Assembly (NCBI GenBank): GCA_016223165.1
Contig: JACRPO010000002.1
Span: 62,001 to 126,000 of the forward strand
Direction of reading: 5' to 3'
Origin: Burkholderiales bacterium
GTDB lineage: Bacteria; Pseudomonadota; Gammaproteobacteria; Burkholderiales; Burkholderiaceae_C
DNA: 64,000 nucleotides
The position numbers and the translations under genes were made by a program. Under the pieces are notes generated by a model, which was not told the DNA's origin, did no database searches, and saw nothing but the letters and a program-made list of their open reading frames with translations. Below, piece after piece: positions 53,633 through 60,902 of this stretch (position 1 is the stretch's first letter; the number at the start of each line of letters is the position of its first letter).

Positions 53633-54349
53633 ATGGCCCTGAAGCCCGAGACCCGCGCCCTGCTTGCCAAGGTGAGCACGGCCACGCTGTGCACGGCGCT
53701 CTTCAAGCGCGGCCTGCGCCAGCAATTCATCCAGGACGTGCGCCCGCTCAACACCGGCCTGCCCAACATGGTGGGCGAAGCCTTCACGCTGCGCTACATC
53801 CCGGCGCGCGAGGACCTGAACCCGATCAGCGTCTTCGCCGACCGCGCGCACCCGCAGCGCAAGGCGGTGGAGGAGTGCCCGCCCGGCGCCGTGCTCGTCA
53901 TCGACAGCCGCAAGGACGCACGTGCGGCGTCGGCCGGCGGCATCCTCGTCAGCCGGCTGATGAAACGCGGCACCGCCGGCATCGTCACCGACGGCGGCTT
54001 CCGCGACAGCCCCGAGATCGCCAAGCTGCCGTTCCCGGCCTACCACTCACGCCCGAGCGCGCCGACCAACATCACGCTGCACCACGCCATCGACATCAAC
54101 GTGCCCATCGGCTGCGGCGATGCGCCGGTGTTCCCGGGTGACGTCGTCGTCGGCGATGCAGAGGGCGCGATCGTCATCCCGGCGCACATCGCCGACGAGG
54201 TGGCGGCCGAGGCCACCGAGATGACGGCCTTCGAGGACTTCGTGCAGGAGCGCGTGCTCGCCGGCCAGTCGATCCTCGGCCTGTACCCGCCCACCGACGA
54301 GGCCAACCGCGAAGCCTTCGCGGCCTGGCGCAAGGTGCAGGGCCGCTGA
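53633..54349 (+). CDS. RraA-family protein, copy 2
   Basis: A 238-residue paralogue of the gene at 48839. Shared landmarks are STATLCTALFKRGLRQQFI, YIPAREDLNPI, VLVIDSRKDARAASAGGILV, IVTDGGFRDSPEIAKL and VFPGDVVVGDAEGAIVIP. The DGGFRDS segment holds the expected Arg-Asp. It differs clearly from copy 1 outside these blocks, so the two are not a recent duplication and may act on different substrates. GGAA-type ribosome sequence lies upstream of ATG 53633, 20 bp after the Ldh-family gene. Confidence 0.87.
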   Translation: MALKPETRALLAKVSTATLCTALFKRGLRQQFIQDVRPLNTGLPNMVGEAFTLRYIPAREDLNPISVFADRAHPQRKAVEECPPGAVLVIDSRKDARAASAGGILVSRLMKRGTAGIVTDGGFRDSPEIAKLPFPAYHSRPSAPTNITLHHAIDINVPIGCGDAPVFPGDVVVGDAEGAIVIPAHIADEVAAEATEMTAFEDFVQERVLAGQSILGLYPPTDEANREAFAAWRKVQGR

Positions 54350-54493
54350 GAGCCGGGCTCGCCGGGAACGGCCCGCCGACGGCCTGTCGGCTACTCACCG
54401 GCCGTTCGCCGGAGAGTGGGGGTGCGCCTGGACACACAAACCCCTGTCCGGATGGGGCGGGCACGGCTGTCGGTCTCCGATAATCCTCTTGTC

Positions 54494-55084
54494 ATGTCGC
54501 CCACCGATGCCCCGCAGTTCCGCGTCCGCCCCCTGGGCGAGTTGCCCGCGCTGGCCGAGGTGGCGGCCGGCATGCTGAGCCGGCCGAAGGCGATGGTGCA
54601 GCTAACGCTCGAGGAGGCGCGCCAGGTGGCGGCGCGCATGGGCCTCGTCGGCTTTCCGGTCGGCGCGACACTGCTGCGCGAAGGTGCGGAGAGCGCTTCC
54701 GGGCACATGCTGCTCATCCTCGAAGGCGAGGTCAGCGTCGACAGCGAGGCCGCGGGCGGCCCCGATGCGCCGCTGGCGCTCTCGGTGCTCGGGCCGGGCG
54801 AGATCATCGGCGAGATGGCGTTGCTCGACGGCGCGCCGCGCGCCGTGAGCTGCACGGCGGTGAGCGTGGTTCAGGCGGCCGGGCTCTCGCGCCGGGGCCT
54901 CGAGGAGCTGATGGCAGAAGCCCCGGTGGTGGCGGCCAAGCTCGTGGTGGTGCTGGCCACGCGCATCGCCGACCGGCTGCGTGCGGTGAGCCAGCAGGTG
55001 CAGGTGTATGCGCAGCTCGCGGCCGAGAGCCACGACGAGCTGAGCCGCATCCGCGGCGCGATCGAGCGCAGCGGCAGCCGATGA
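54494..55084 (+). CDS. Cyclic nucleotide-binding-domain protein
   Basis: A 196-residue cytoplasmic protein with one cNMP-binding domain (about 50-165): GFPVGATLLREGAES, HMLLILEGEVSVDS, LGPGEIIGEMALLDGAPR and VSCTAVSVVQAAGLSR. The GEMALLDGAPR block is the phosphate-binding cassette. No helix-turn-helix follows; the C-terminal helices (LAAESHDELSRIRGAIERS) are charged. It is thus not a CRP-type activator. GATAAT 10 bp before the ATG resembles a -10 element. It is convergent with the gentisate dioxygenase gene (7 bp apart). Confidence 0.85.
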   Translation: MSPTDAPQFRVRPLGELPALAEVAAGMLSRPKAMVQLTLEEARQVAARMGLVGFPVGATLLREGAESASGHMLLILEGEVSVDSEAAGGPDAPLALSVLGPGEIIGEMALLDGAPRAVSCTAVSVVQAAGLSRRGLEELMAEAPVVAAKLVVVLATRIADRLRAVSQQVQVYAQLAAESHDELSRIRGAIERSGSR

Positions 55085-55091
55085 AGACGCC

Positions 55092-56138
55092 CTACGCCCG
55101 CACTTCGTAGAGGCCGAGCTTGCGGTGCAGCGGCGCCTCGTCGGCGATGAAGACGAAGGCCGGCGCCGACGGCGAGGGGTTGCGCAGCGTGATGGGCTCA
55201 TAGCCCGGCGCGCAGCAGGTGTCGGCTGCGGCCAGCGCGAATCGTGCGGACGGCTCGGCCATCACCTGCACCTCGGCGGCGCCCTCGACGACGTGGAAGA
55301 CACTCGCCGGGCTGCGCGCCGGCAAGGCCAGCGTCTGCCCGGGCCGCAGCATCAGCGCGTAGAAGCCGAGGATGTTCTCGGCATCGCCACCGGTCTCGGG
55401 GTTGAGGTAGGTGACCATCACGCACTCGAGGTCGGGCTGGTCGGCGGCGAGCGACTGCAGCGCGGCCTTCGTCTCCGCCCAGGGGTAGCGCAGGAGTGGA
55501 TAGGCCTTGCGCGTGCGCTCGAACACCGGCGTCGGCGCGACGCCGGCGCGCACGAAGGCGCGCTCGCCGCGGCTCGCCTGCTGCACCTGGCGCTGGCCGT
55601 TCACGTGGTAGCTCGCCTCGAGGTAGTGCACGAGCGGCAGGTCGAGCACGTCGAGCCACACCACCGGCTGGTCGCCGTCGTGGCCATGTTCGTGCCACAG
55701 GCCGGTGGGCGTGAGGATGAGGTCGCCGCGGCTCATCGCGCACTTCTCGCCTTCGACCGTCGTCCAGGCGCCCTCGCCTTCGACCACCATGCGCACGGCG
55801 TTGGGCGTGTGGCGGTGCGACGGCGCCCACTCGCCGGGCAGCAGCAGTTGCATGCCGAGGTAGATGGCGCTCGATGCCTGCATCTTCTCCAGCGTGTGGC
55901 CGGGGTTGGCGAGCACGAGCACGCGCCGCTCGGCTTTCTCGATGGGCGTCAGCTCGCCGGCACGCAGCAGCAGCGGCTTCAGCGCCGCATAAGACCAGCT
56001 CGTGGGCGCCGTGCGCGGCTGCGGCTTGGCCGCGGGCATGACGGCGCGCAGGCTCGGCCACAGCGGCACGAGGTTCTGTGCGCGCAGCGCCGCCAGGTAG
56101 TCGGCGGGCAGGTCTTCGAGGCGGCCGAGATCGGTCAT
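55092..56138 (-). CDS. Gentisate 1,2-dioxygenase
   Basis: A 348-residue bicupin Fe(II) enzyme that opens gentisate to maleylpyruvate. The N-terminal cupin has SHRHTPNAVRMVVEGEGAW and GDLILTPTGLWHEHGHDGD, supplying the His ligands. The opening ADYLAALRAQNLVPLWPSLR and the region YPLLRYPWAETKAALQSLA match the GDO family, and the second, degenerate cupin has PASVFHVVEGAAEVQV. It is 64 bp downstream of the 3-hydroxybenzoate 6-hydroxylase, which makes its substrate. Maleylpyruvate isomerase and fumarylpyruvate hydrolase genes are not in the window. Confidence 0.93.
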   Translation of the reverse strand: MTDLGRLEDLPADYLAALRAQNLVPLWPSLRAVMPAAKPQPRTAPTSWSYAALKPLLLRAGELTPIEKAERRVLVLANPGHTLEKMQASSAIYLGMQLLLPGEWAPSHRHTPNAVRMVVEGEGAWTTVEGEKCAMSRGDLILTPTGLWHEHGHDGDQPVVWLDVLDLPLVHYLEASYHVNGQRQVQQASRGERAFVRAGVAPTPVFERTRKAYPLLRYPWAETKAALQSLAADQPDLECVMVTYLNPETGGDAENILGFYALMLRPGQTLALPARSPASVFHVVEGAAEVQVMAEPSARFALAAADTCCAPGYEPITLRNPSPSAPAFVFIADEAPLHRKLGLYEVRA

Positions 56139-56202
56139 CGGGCTCTCCTGTGCGGGGTGATTCGGCGGGCGCCGAGTGGGGCCGAGGCGCTCATGGATGT
56201 GC

Positions 56203-57417
56203 TCAATGTGCCGCCAGGCAGTTATCGACTTTCCAGCCGTACAGCCATTCGAGCGCATCGTAGAACCGTTCGGGCGTGCGGCCACGCCAGAGGTCGTTGC
56301 GCACCAGGCGCTCGACGCCCTTGGCGTGGTAGATGCGGCCCATCTCCCGCGAGCTGAGCACGATGCGCGCCGTGCGCGCGATGCGCGAGCGCTGGTAGAG
56401 GTCGAAGGCCGGCTCCCAGGCCCGGTCCCCAGCACTCGCGTGCACACGCAGCGCCTCGCCGAGCGTCACCGCATCTTCCATCGCCATGCAAGCACCCTGG
56501 GCCATGTACTGCGTCGTCGGGTGCGCCGCATCACCGAGCAGCGTGGCGCGGCCGAAGGTCCAGTTGCCGATCGGCTCGCGGTCGGCGGTGGCCCAGCGCT
56601 TCCAGCTCCTGGGCAGGTCGATCAGCTGGCGCGGCTTGGCGTGGATGCCCTGGAAGTAGCTCTGCACCTCCTCGCGGCTGCCTTCGGTGACGCCCCACTG
56701 CTCGGCCTCGCGGCTGTGGAAGGTGACGACGACGTTGTACTGCTCGCCGCCGCGCAGGGGGTAGTGCACGAGGTGGCAGTTGGGGCCGACCCAGATGCTG
56801 GCGGCGTTCCACTGCAGCTCGACCGGGAAGTCCTTCTTGTCGACGACGGCGCGGTAGACGACATGGCCGGTGACGCGCGCGGCGTCGCCGACGTACTGCT
56901 CGCGCACGACGCTCTTCACGCCGTCGGCGCCGATCAGGGCCTGGCCGGTGAAGGTCTTGCCGTGCGAGTCGGTCACGGTGACGCGCCCCGGCCGCTGCTC
57001 GACCTGCGTTACGCGCGTCGAGGTGTGGAACTCGACATGCCCCGACTCCTGCGCCCCTTCGAGCAGCGAACGGTGCACGTCGACGCGGTGGATCACCGCG
57101 TAGGGGTTGCCGAAGCGCGCACGGAAAGCCTCGCCGGTGGGGATGCGGCCGACGCAGGTCTCGTCGAGCGCGTCGTGCATGACCATGCAGTCGGTATAGA
57201 CGGCACGGCCGCGGGCGCGCTCGCCGACGCCGAGCGCGTCGAATGCCGCAAAGGCGTTCGGCCCGAGCTGGATGCCGGCGCCGATCTCGCCGATCTCCGG
57301 CGACTGCTCGAGCACCGTCACGGCGAAGCCGCGCTTGACGAGCGCCAACGCCGCCGCGAGGCCGCCGATGCCGCCACCTGCGACGAGGACGGGAAGCGCC
57401 GAGGTCCCGCTGGCCAT
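56203..57417 (-). CDS. FAD-dependent 3-hydroxybenzoate 6-hydroxylase
   Basis: A 404-residue single-component flavin monooxygenase that hydroxylates 3-hydroxybenzoate to gentisate with NADH and oxygen. The FAD-binding start is VLVAGGGIGGLAAALALVKR. The DG motif is ALIGADGVKSVVREQ, and the second FAD motif is ATLLGDAAHPTTQYMAQGAC. The strongly conserved GPNAFAAFDALGVGERA and IHRVDVHRSLLEGAQESG regions favour 3HB6H over salicylate hydroxylase. The start ATG at 57417 has a GGAGA-type site upstream. A TAATCA/TGATTA palindrome lies 38 bp upstream. The gentisate dioxygenase gene follows. Confidence 0.88.
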   Translation of the reverse strand: MASGTSALPVLVAGGGIGGLAAALALVKRGFAVTVLEQSPEIGEIGAGIQLGPNAFAAFDALGVGERARGRAVYTDCMVMHDALDETCVGRIPTGEAFRARFGNPYAVIHRVDVHRSLLEGAQESGHVEFHTSTRVTQVEQRPGRVTVTDSHGKTFTGQALIGADGVKSVVREQYVGDAARVTGHVVYRAVVDKKDFPVELQWNAASIWVGPNCHLVHYPLRGGEQYNVVVTFHSREAEQWGVTEGSREEVQSYFQGIHAKPRQLIDLPRSWKRWATADREPIGNWTFGRATLLGDAAHPTTQYMAQGACMAMEDAVTLGEALRVHASAGDRAWEPAFDLYQRSRIARTARIVLSSREMGRIYHAKGVERLVRNDLWRGRTPERFYDALEWLYGWKVDNCLAAH

Positions 57418-57455
57418 GGCCGTCTCCTTCGGTTCCTCAGTGCTCCGGAACCATT

Positions 57456-57476
57456 TAATCAGTATGCTGATGATTA
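57456..57476. promoter_or_regulatory. Candidate operator: TAATCA-N9-TGATTA upstream of 3-hydroxybenzoate 6-hydroxylase
   Basis: A perfect 6-bp inverted repeat with a 9-bp spacer sits in an unusually AT-rich patch of the 115-bp gap upstream of the hydroxylase-dioxygenase pair. The size and AT content fit a MarR-family type operator. No MarR gene is in the window, so the regulator is unknown. Confidence 0.5.
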
Positions 57477-57532
57477 GTGTAGACGGCCCCGGCAGGCCGG
57501 TCAATCGCGCGGGTCGCGCGCCGGGCGCGCGA

Positions 57533-58492
57533 TCAGCCGCGCCGCCGCAGGCGCACCAGGGTCGGCCGCTCGCCGCCGGCCTTGCCCACGACGGGCGGAG
57601 GCGGCAGGCGCGGCTCGCCCGGTTGCAGCACGAAGCGCTGCTTCAGCGTGTACCAGGGGCCGCCCACGTCCGCCGCCGGCGCCGCCGCCGCGCCGCCCGG
57701 CACATGCCGCTCGTAGCGAGCGACGAGCGCACGCGTCACGCCGAACTGCACGTCGTCTTCGATGTTCGGGTCGTCGGCCGAATAGACCTGCGAGAACTGC
57801 GCCTTGAAGCCGGGCTTGGTGATCAGGAAGTGCAGGTGCGCCGGCCGCATGTTGTGCCGTCCTTGCGCGCGCAGCAGCGCGCCCACCGGGCCGTTCACCG
57901 GCACCGGGTAGCCCACCGGCTTCACCGAGCGGAAGGCGATGCGCCCGGCGTCATCGCTCGTGAACTTGCCGCGCAGGTTCATGTCCGCCTGGCCCGGATC
58001 CTGGTTCTCGTAGAAGCCTTCGGGGCTGGCGTGCCACACGTCCACCTCGGCACCGGCGACCGGCGCACCCTCGGCGTCGACGACGAAGGCCTCGACGAAG
58101 ATCGGCTCGCCCGGCGTCGGCGAGCGGACGATGGAGCCGCCGTTCGGCGTCGGCGGCGAGTGCATCCGCCAGAACGGGCCCATCAGGTTGGCCGTCGTCC
58201 CCGGCCCTTCGTGCCCCGGCGGCACGTTGTTGAGCAGGCACACCAGCGCCGAGACGCCGAGCGAGCCGGCCGCCAGCACCACCTCGTTGTGCGAGGCGTT
58301 GGTCGCCTGTCCGGTGGCGGCGACGGCGCGGCAGATCTGCTGGAACTCGAGTTCGCTCAACCGCGCCTCGCGCACGAAGGCATGCAGGTGCTTCACGGCG
58401 AGCGTGAGGATGCGGCGCAGCCGCGGGTCGGGCGTGCGCCCGGCCTCGGCGAGCACGGCGGTCGTGATGTCCTGTTCGCTGTCGATGATCAT
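57533..58492 (-). CDS. Intradiol ring-cleavage dioxygenase (hydroxyquinol/catechol 1,2-dioxygenase type)
   Basis: A 319-residue Fe(III) enzyme. The N-terminal helical domain (DPRLRRILTLAVKHLHAFV, FQQICRAVAATGQATNASHN) is that of catechol/hydroxyquinol 1,2-dioxygenases. The catalytic beta core has LMGPFWRMHSPP, AEVDVWHASPEGFYENQD, FRSVKPVGYPVP with a ligand Tyr, and RPAHLHFLI with the two His ligands. The segment FWRMHSP and overall length favour hydroxyquinol dioxygenase, but the substrate is not certain. It lies 55 bp after an enolase-superfamily gene and 115 bp before the gentisate genes, all on the minus strand. Confidence 0.85.
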   Translation of the reverse strand: MIIDSEQDITTAVLAEAGRTPDPRLRRILTLAVKHLHAFVREARLSELEFQQICRAVAATGQATNASHNEVVLAAGSLGVSALVCLLNNVPPGHEGPGTTANLMGPFWRMHSPPTPNGGSIVRSPTPGEPIFVEAFVVDAEGAPVAGAEVDVWHASPEGFYENQDPGQADMNLRGKFTSDDAGRIAFRSVKPVGYPVPVNGPVGALLRAQGRHNMRPAHLHFLITKPGFKAQFSQVYSADDPNIEDDVQFGVTRALVARYERHVPGGAAAAPAADVGGPWYTLKQRFVLQPGEPRLPPPPVVGKAGGERPTLVRLRRRG

Positions 58493-58547
58493 GTCTTCGC
58501 CCCTGCGGCAGCCCGGCGACACCGAAGGGGCACCCCCGCCCGATGCC

Positions 58548-59762
58548 TCAGGGCCGCCTGCCGAACTCCGCCGTCTGCGCCGTCCAGCGCCGCGCCTGCT
58601 CGCTGATCGAGAAGCCCAGGCCCGGGCGGTCGGGCACCTGCATGCGCCCGCCCTCGATGACGAGCCGCTCGTTGAACAGCGGCTCCAGCCACTCGAAGTG
58701 CTCCACCCAGGGCTCGCGCGCATAGGAGGCGCTCAGGTGCAGGTGGATCTCCATCGCGAAGTGCGGCGCCATGCGCAGTTGCGCGTGATCGGCGAGCGCC
58801 ATGATCTTCAGCATCGGCGTGATGCCGCCGACCCGTGGCGCGTCGGGCTGGATGAAGTCGACGCTGCGCAGTCGGATGAGCTCCCAGTGCTCGGCAACGC
58901 TGGTGAGCATCTCGCCGGTGGCGATGGGCGTGTCGAGCATCGCGGCCAGCGCAGCGTGCCCTTCGGCATCGTAGGCGTCCAGCGGCTCTTCGATCCACGT
59001 CAGGTTGAGCGGCTCGACGAGGCGCCCGAAACGCTGCGCGGTGACGCGGTCCCACTGCTGGTTGGCATCGATCATCAGGTGCACGCGCCCGTCGATGAGC
59101 TTGTGCACGGCGCGCACGCGCTCGAAGTCGACCATGGGGTCGGGCTGGCCGACCTTGACCTTGATGCCGCCGATGCCGCGCTCGAGCAGCTTCTCGACGT
59201 TGGCCAGCACCTCGACGATGGGGCTCGAGAGGAAGCCGCCCGAGGTGTTGTAGCAGGCCACCGAGTCGCGCTGCGCACCCAGCAGCTTGGCCACGGCCAA
59301 GCCGGCGCGCCGCGCCTTCAGGTCCCACAGCGCGATGTCGAAGGCGGCGATGGCCTGCGTGGCCAGGCCGCTGCGCCCGACGCTGGCACCGGCCCAGACG
59401 AGCTTGTCCCACAGGCGCGCGATGTCGTTCGGGTCCTCGCCGATCAGGTTGGAGGCGATCTCCTTGGCGTGCTCGTACTGCCCCGGCCCGCCGGCGCGCT
59501 TGCTGTAGCTGAAGCCCACGCCGGCGTGCCCGCCCCGGGTCTCGATCTCGGCGAAGAGGACGGCGATCTCGGTGAGCGGCTTCTGGCGACCGGTCAGCAC
59601 CTTGGCGTCGCTGATCGGCGTGGCGAGCGGCAGGAAGACGAGCGACAGGCGGATCCACGCGATGCGGTCGGCGCTGGCGACGCCGGCGGCCGGACCGGCT
59701 GCTGGTCGATTGGCCGCCAAGCCGGCCGTGGGAGCATCGGCGACGATGGTGCGCGCTGTCAT
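58548..59762 (-). CDS. Enolase-superfamily (mandelate racemase/MLE) dehydratase, talarate/galactarate-like
   Basis: A 404-residue enzyme of the mandelate racemase subgroup. The catalytic KxK is in GGIKVKVGQPDPM. Metal ligands are in LMIDANQQWD, WIEEPLDAYD and IATGEMLTS, and the His of the general base is in MAPHFAMEIHLHLSASY. The N-terminal 30 residues are Ala-rich and not conserved. Sequence features (VGFSYSKRAGGPGQYEHAKE) resemble L-talarate/galactarate dehydratases, which act on acid sugars. The link to the neighbouring aromatic genes is unclear. It begins 10 bp after a Bug receptor gene, probably in the same transcript. Confidence 0.85.
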   Translation of the reverse strand: MTARTIVADAPTAGLAANRPAAGPAAGVASADRIAWIRLSLVFLPLATPISDAKVLTGRQKPLTEIAVLFAEIETRGGHAGVGFSYSKRAGGPGQYEHAKEIASNLIGEDPNDIARLWDKLVWAGASVGRSGLATQAIAAFDIALWDLKARRAGLAVAKLLGAQRDSVACYNTSGGFLSSPIVEVLANVEKLLERGIGGIKVKVGQPDPMVDFERVRAVHKLIDGRVHLMIDANQQWDRVTAQRFGRLVEPLNLTWIEEPLDAYDAEGHAALAAMLDTPIATGEMLTSVAEHWELIRLRSVDFIQPDAPRVGGITPMLKIMALADHAQLRMAPHFAMEIHLHLSASYAREPWVEHFEWLEPLFNERLVIEGGRMQVPDRPGLGFSISEQARRWTAQTAEFGRRP

Positions 59763-59772
59763 GGCGGCGTCC

Positions 59773-60798
59773 TCACTCGGGCTTGATGCCCGCGGTCTTG
59801 ATGACCTTCGTCCACAGCTCGATCTCGCTCTTCACGAACTGCGTGTACGGCCCCGAGCCCTGCGGCGGGATGACGAAGCCCACCGACTCCATGCGCTGCC
59901 TGATCTCGGGCGAGGTCATGATCTTCTTCATCGCCGCCTCGAGCTTGTCGACGATGGCCTGCGGCGTGCCCTTGATCGCCGACAGCCCGGACCAGCTCAA
60001 CGCCTGGAAGTTGGGGAAGCCGCTCTCGTGGATGGTCGGCACGTCGGGGTACAGCGGGTTGCGCTGCAGGCTCGTGGCCGCGAGCGCGCGCAGCTTGCCG
60101 GCCTTGATGTGCTGCAGCGCCACGTCCTGGTTGATGAACATCAGCGGGATCTGCCCGCCGAGCAGGTCCTGCAGCATCGGGCCGCCGCCGCGGTAGGGGA
60201 TGCCGACCATGAAGAAGCCGTTGCAGTCCTTGACGCCCTTCGGACATTCGCTGGCGCGCTGCTTCAAGAGCTCCATCGCCATGTGGCCCGATGCGGCATG
60301 CGTGAAGCCGTAGTTCAGCTTGCCCGGGTTCTTGCGCACGTAGTCCACGAGTTCGGCGAAGGTCTTGAACGGCGTGCTCGGGTGCACGACGAGCAGGTTG
60401 GGCCCGGTGTGCACCTGCGTGATGTGCACGAAGTCGCGCATCGAGTCGTAGGCCAGCTTCGGGTCGAGCCCGTGCGCCACCGCGTTCTGGCCGACACCGG
60501 TCTGGATGAGCGTGTAGCCGTCGGCAGGCATCTTCACCGCACGCAGCGTGCCGATGGTGCCGCCGGCGCCGCCGATGTTGTCGACGACGAACTGCTGCCC
60601 GAACTCCTTGCTCAGCGCCTCGGCGACCATGCGCGCCATCACGTCGCTCGTGCCGCCGGCCGGGAACGGGCTGACGATCTTCACCGGCTTGCTCGGCCAG
60701 TTGTCCTGGGCCAGCGCGGGCCATGTCGGCAATGCGGCGAACAGCCCGGCGGCCAGGGCGCCGCGCAGGGCATGGGTGATCGTGGAACGACGGGTCAT
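59773..60798 (-). CDS. Bug-family (TctC-like) periplasmic solute receptor, copy 2
   Basis: A 341-residue binding protein with a signal peptide (ALRGALAAGLFAALPTWPALAQ, split after LFA) and a strong AAGGAGA ribosome site. The Bug signatures are PSKPVKIVSPFPAGGTSDV and VVDNIGGAGGTIGT. An extra Cys pair in ASECPKGVKDCNGFF and MVGIPYRGGGPMLQDLLGG are also seen. It is the first gene of a minus-strand run with the enolase-superfamily, intradiol and gentisate genes, so its ligand may be a compound degraded by these enzymes (inference). Confidence 0.92.
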   Translation of the reverse strand: MTRRSTITHALRGALAAGLFAALPTWPALAQDNWPSKPVKIVSPFPAGGTSDVMARMVAEALSKEFGQQFVVDNIGGAGGTIGTLRAVKMPADGYTLIQTGVGQNAVAHGLDPKLAYDSMRDFVHITQVHTGPNLLVVHPSTPFKTFAELVDYVRKNPGKLNYGFTHAASGHMAMELLKQRASECPKGVKDCNGFFMVGIPYRGGGPMLQDLLGGQIPLMFINQDVALQHIKAGKLRALAATSLQRNPLYPDVPTIHESGFPNFQALSWSGLSAIKGTPQAIVDKLEAAMKKIMTSPEIRQRMESVGFVIPPQGSGPYTQFVKSEIELWTKVIKTAGIKPE

Positions 60799-60902
60799 CG
60801 TGAGGTCTCCTTGCGAAATCCGCCGTGATCATGCGTCGAGATCGACGGCCGTCAATGCCCGGGGCGATGCGCATGGGCCGCGGGCCGTCCCGATCGGTGG
60901 GA

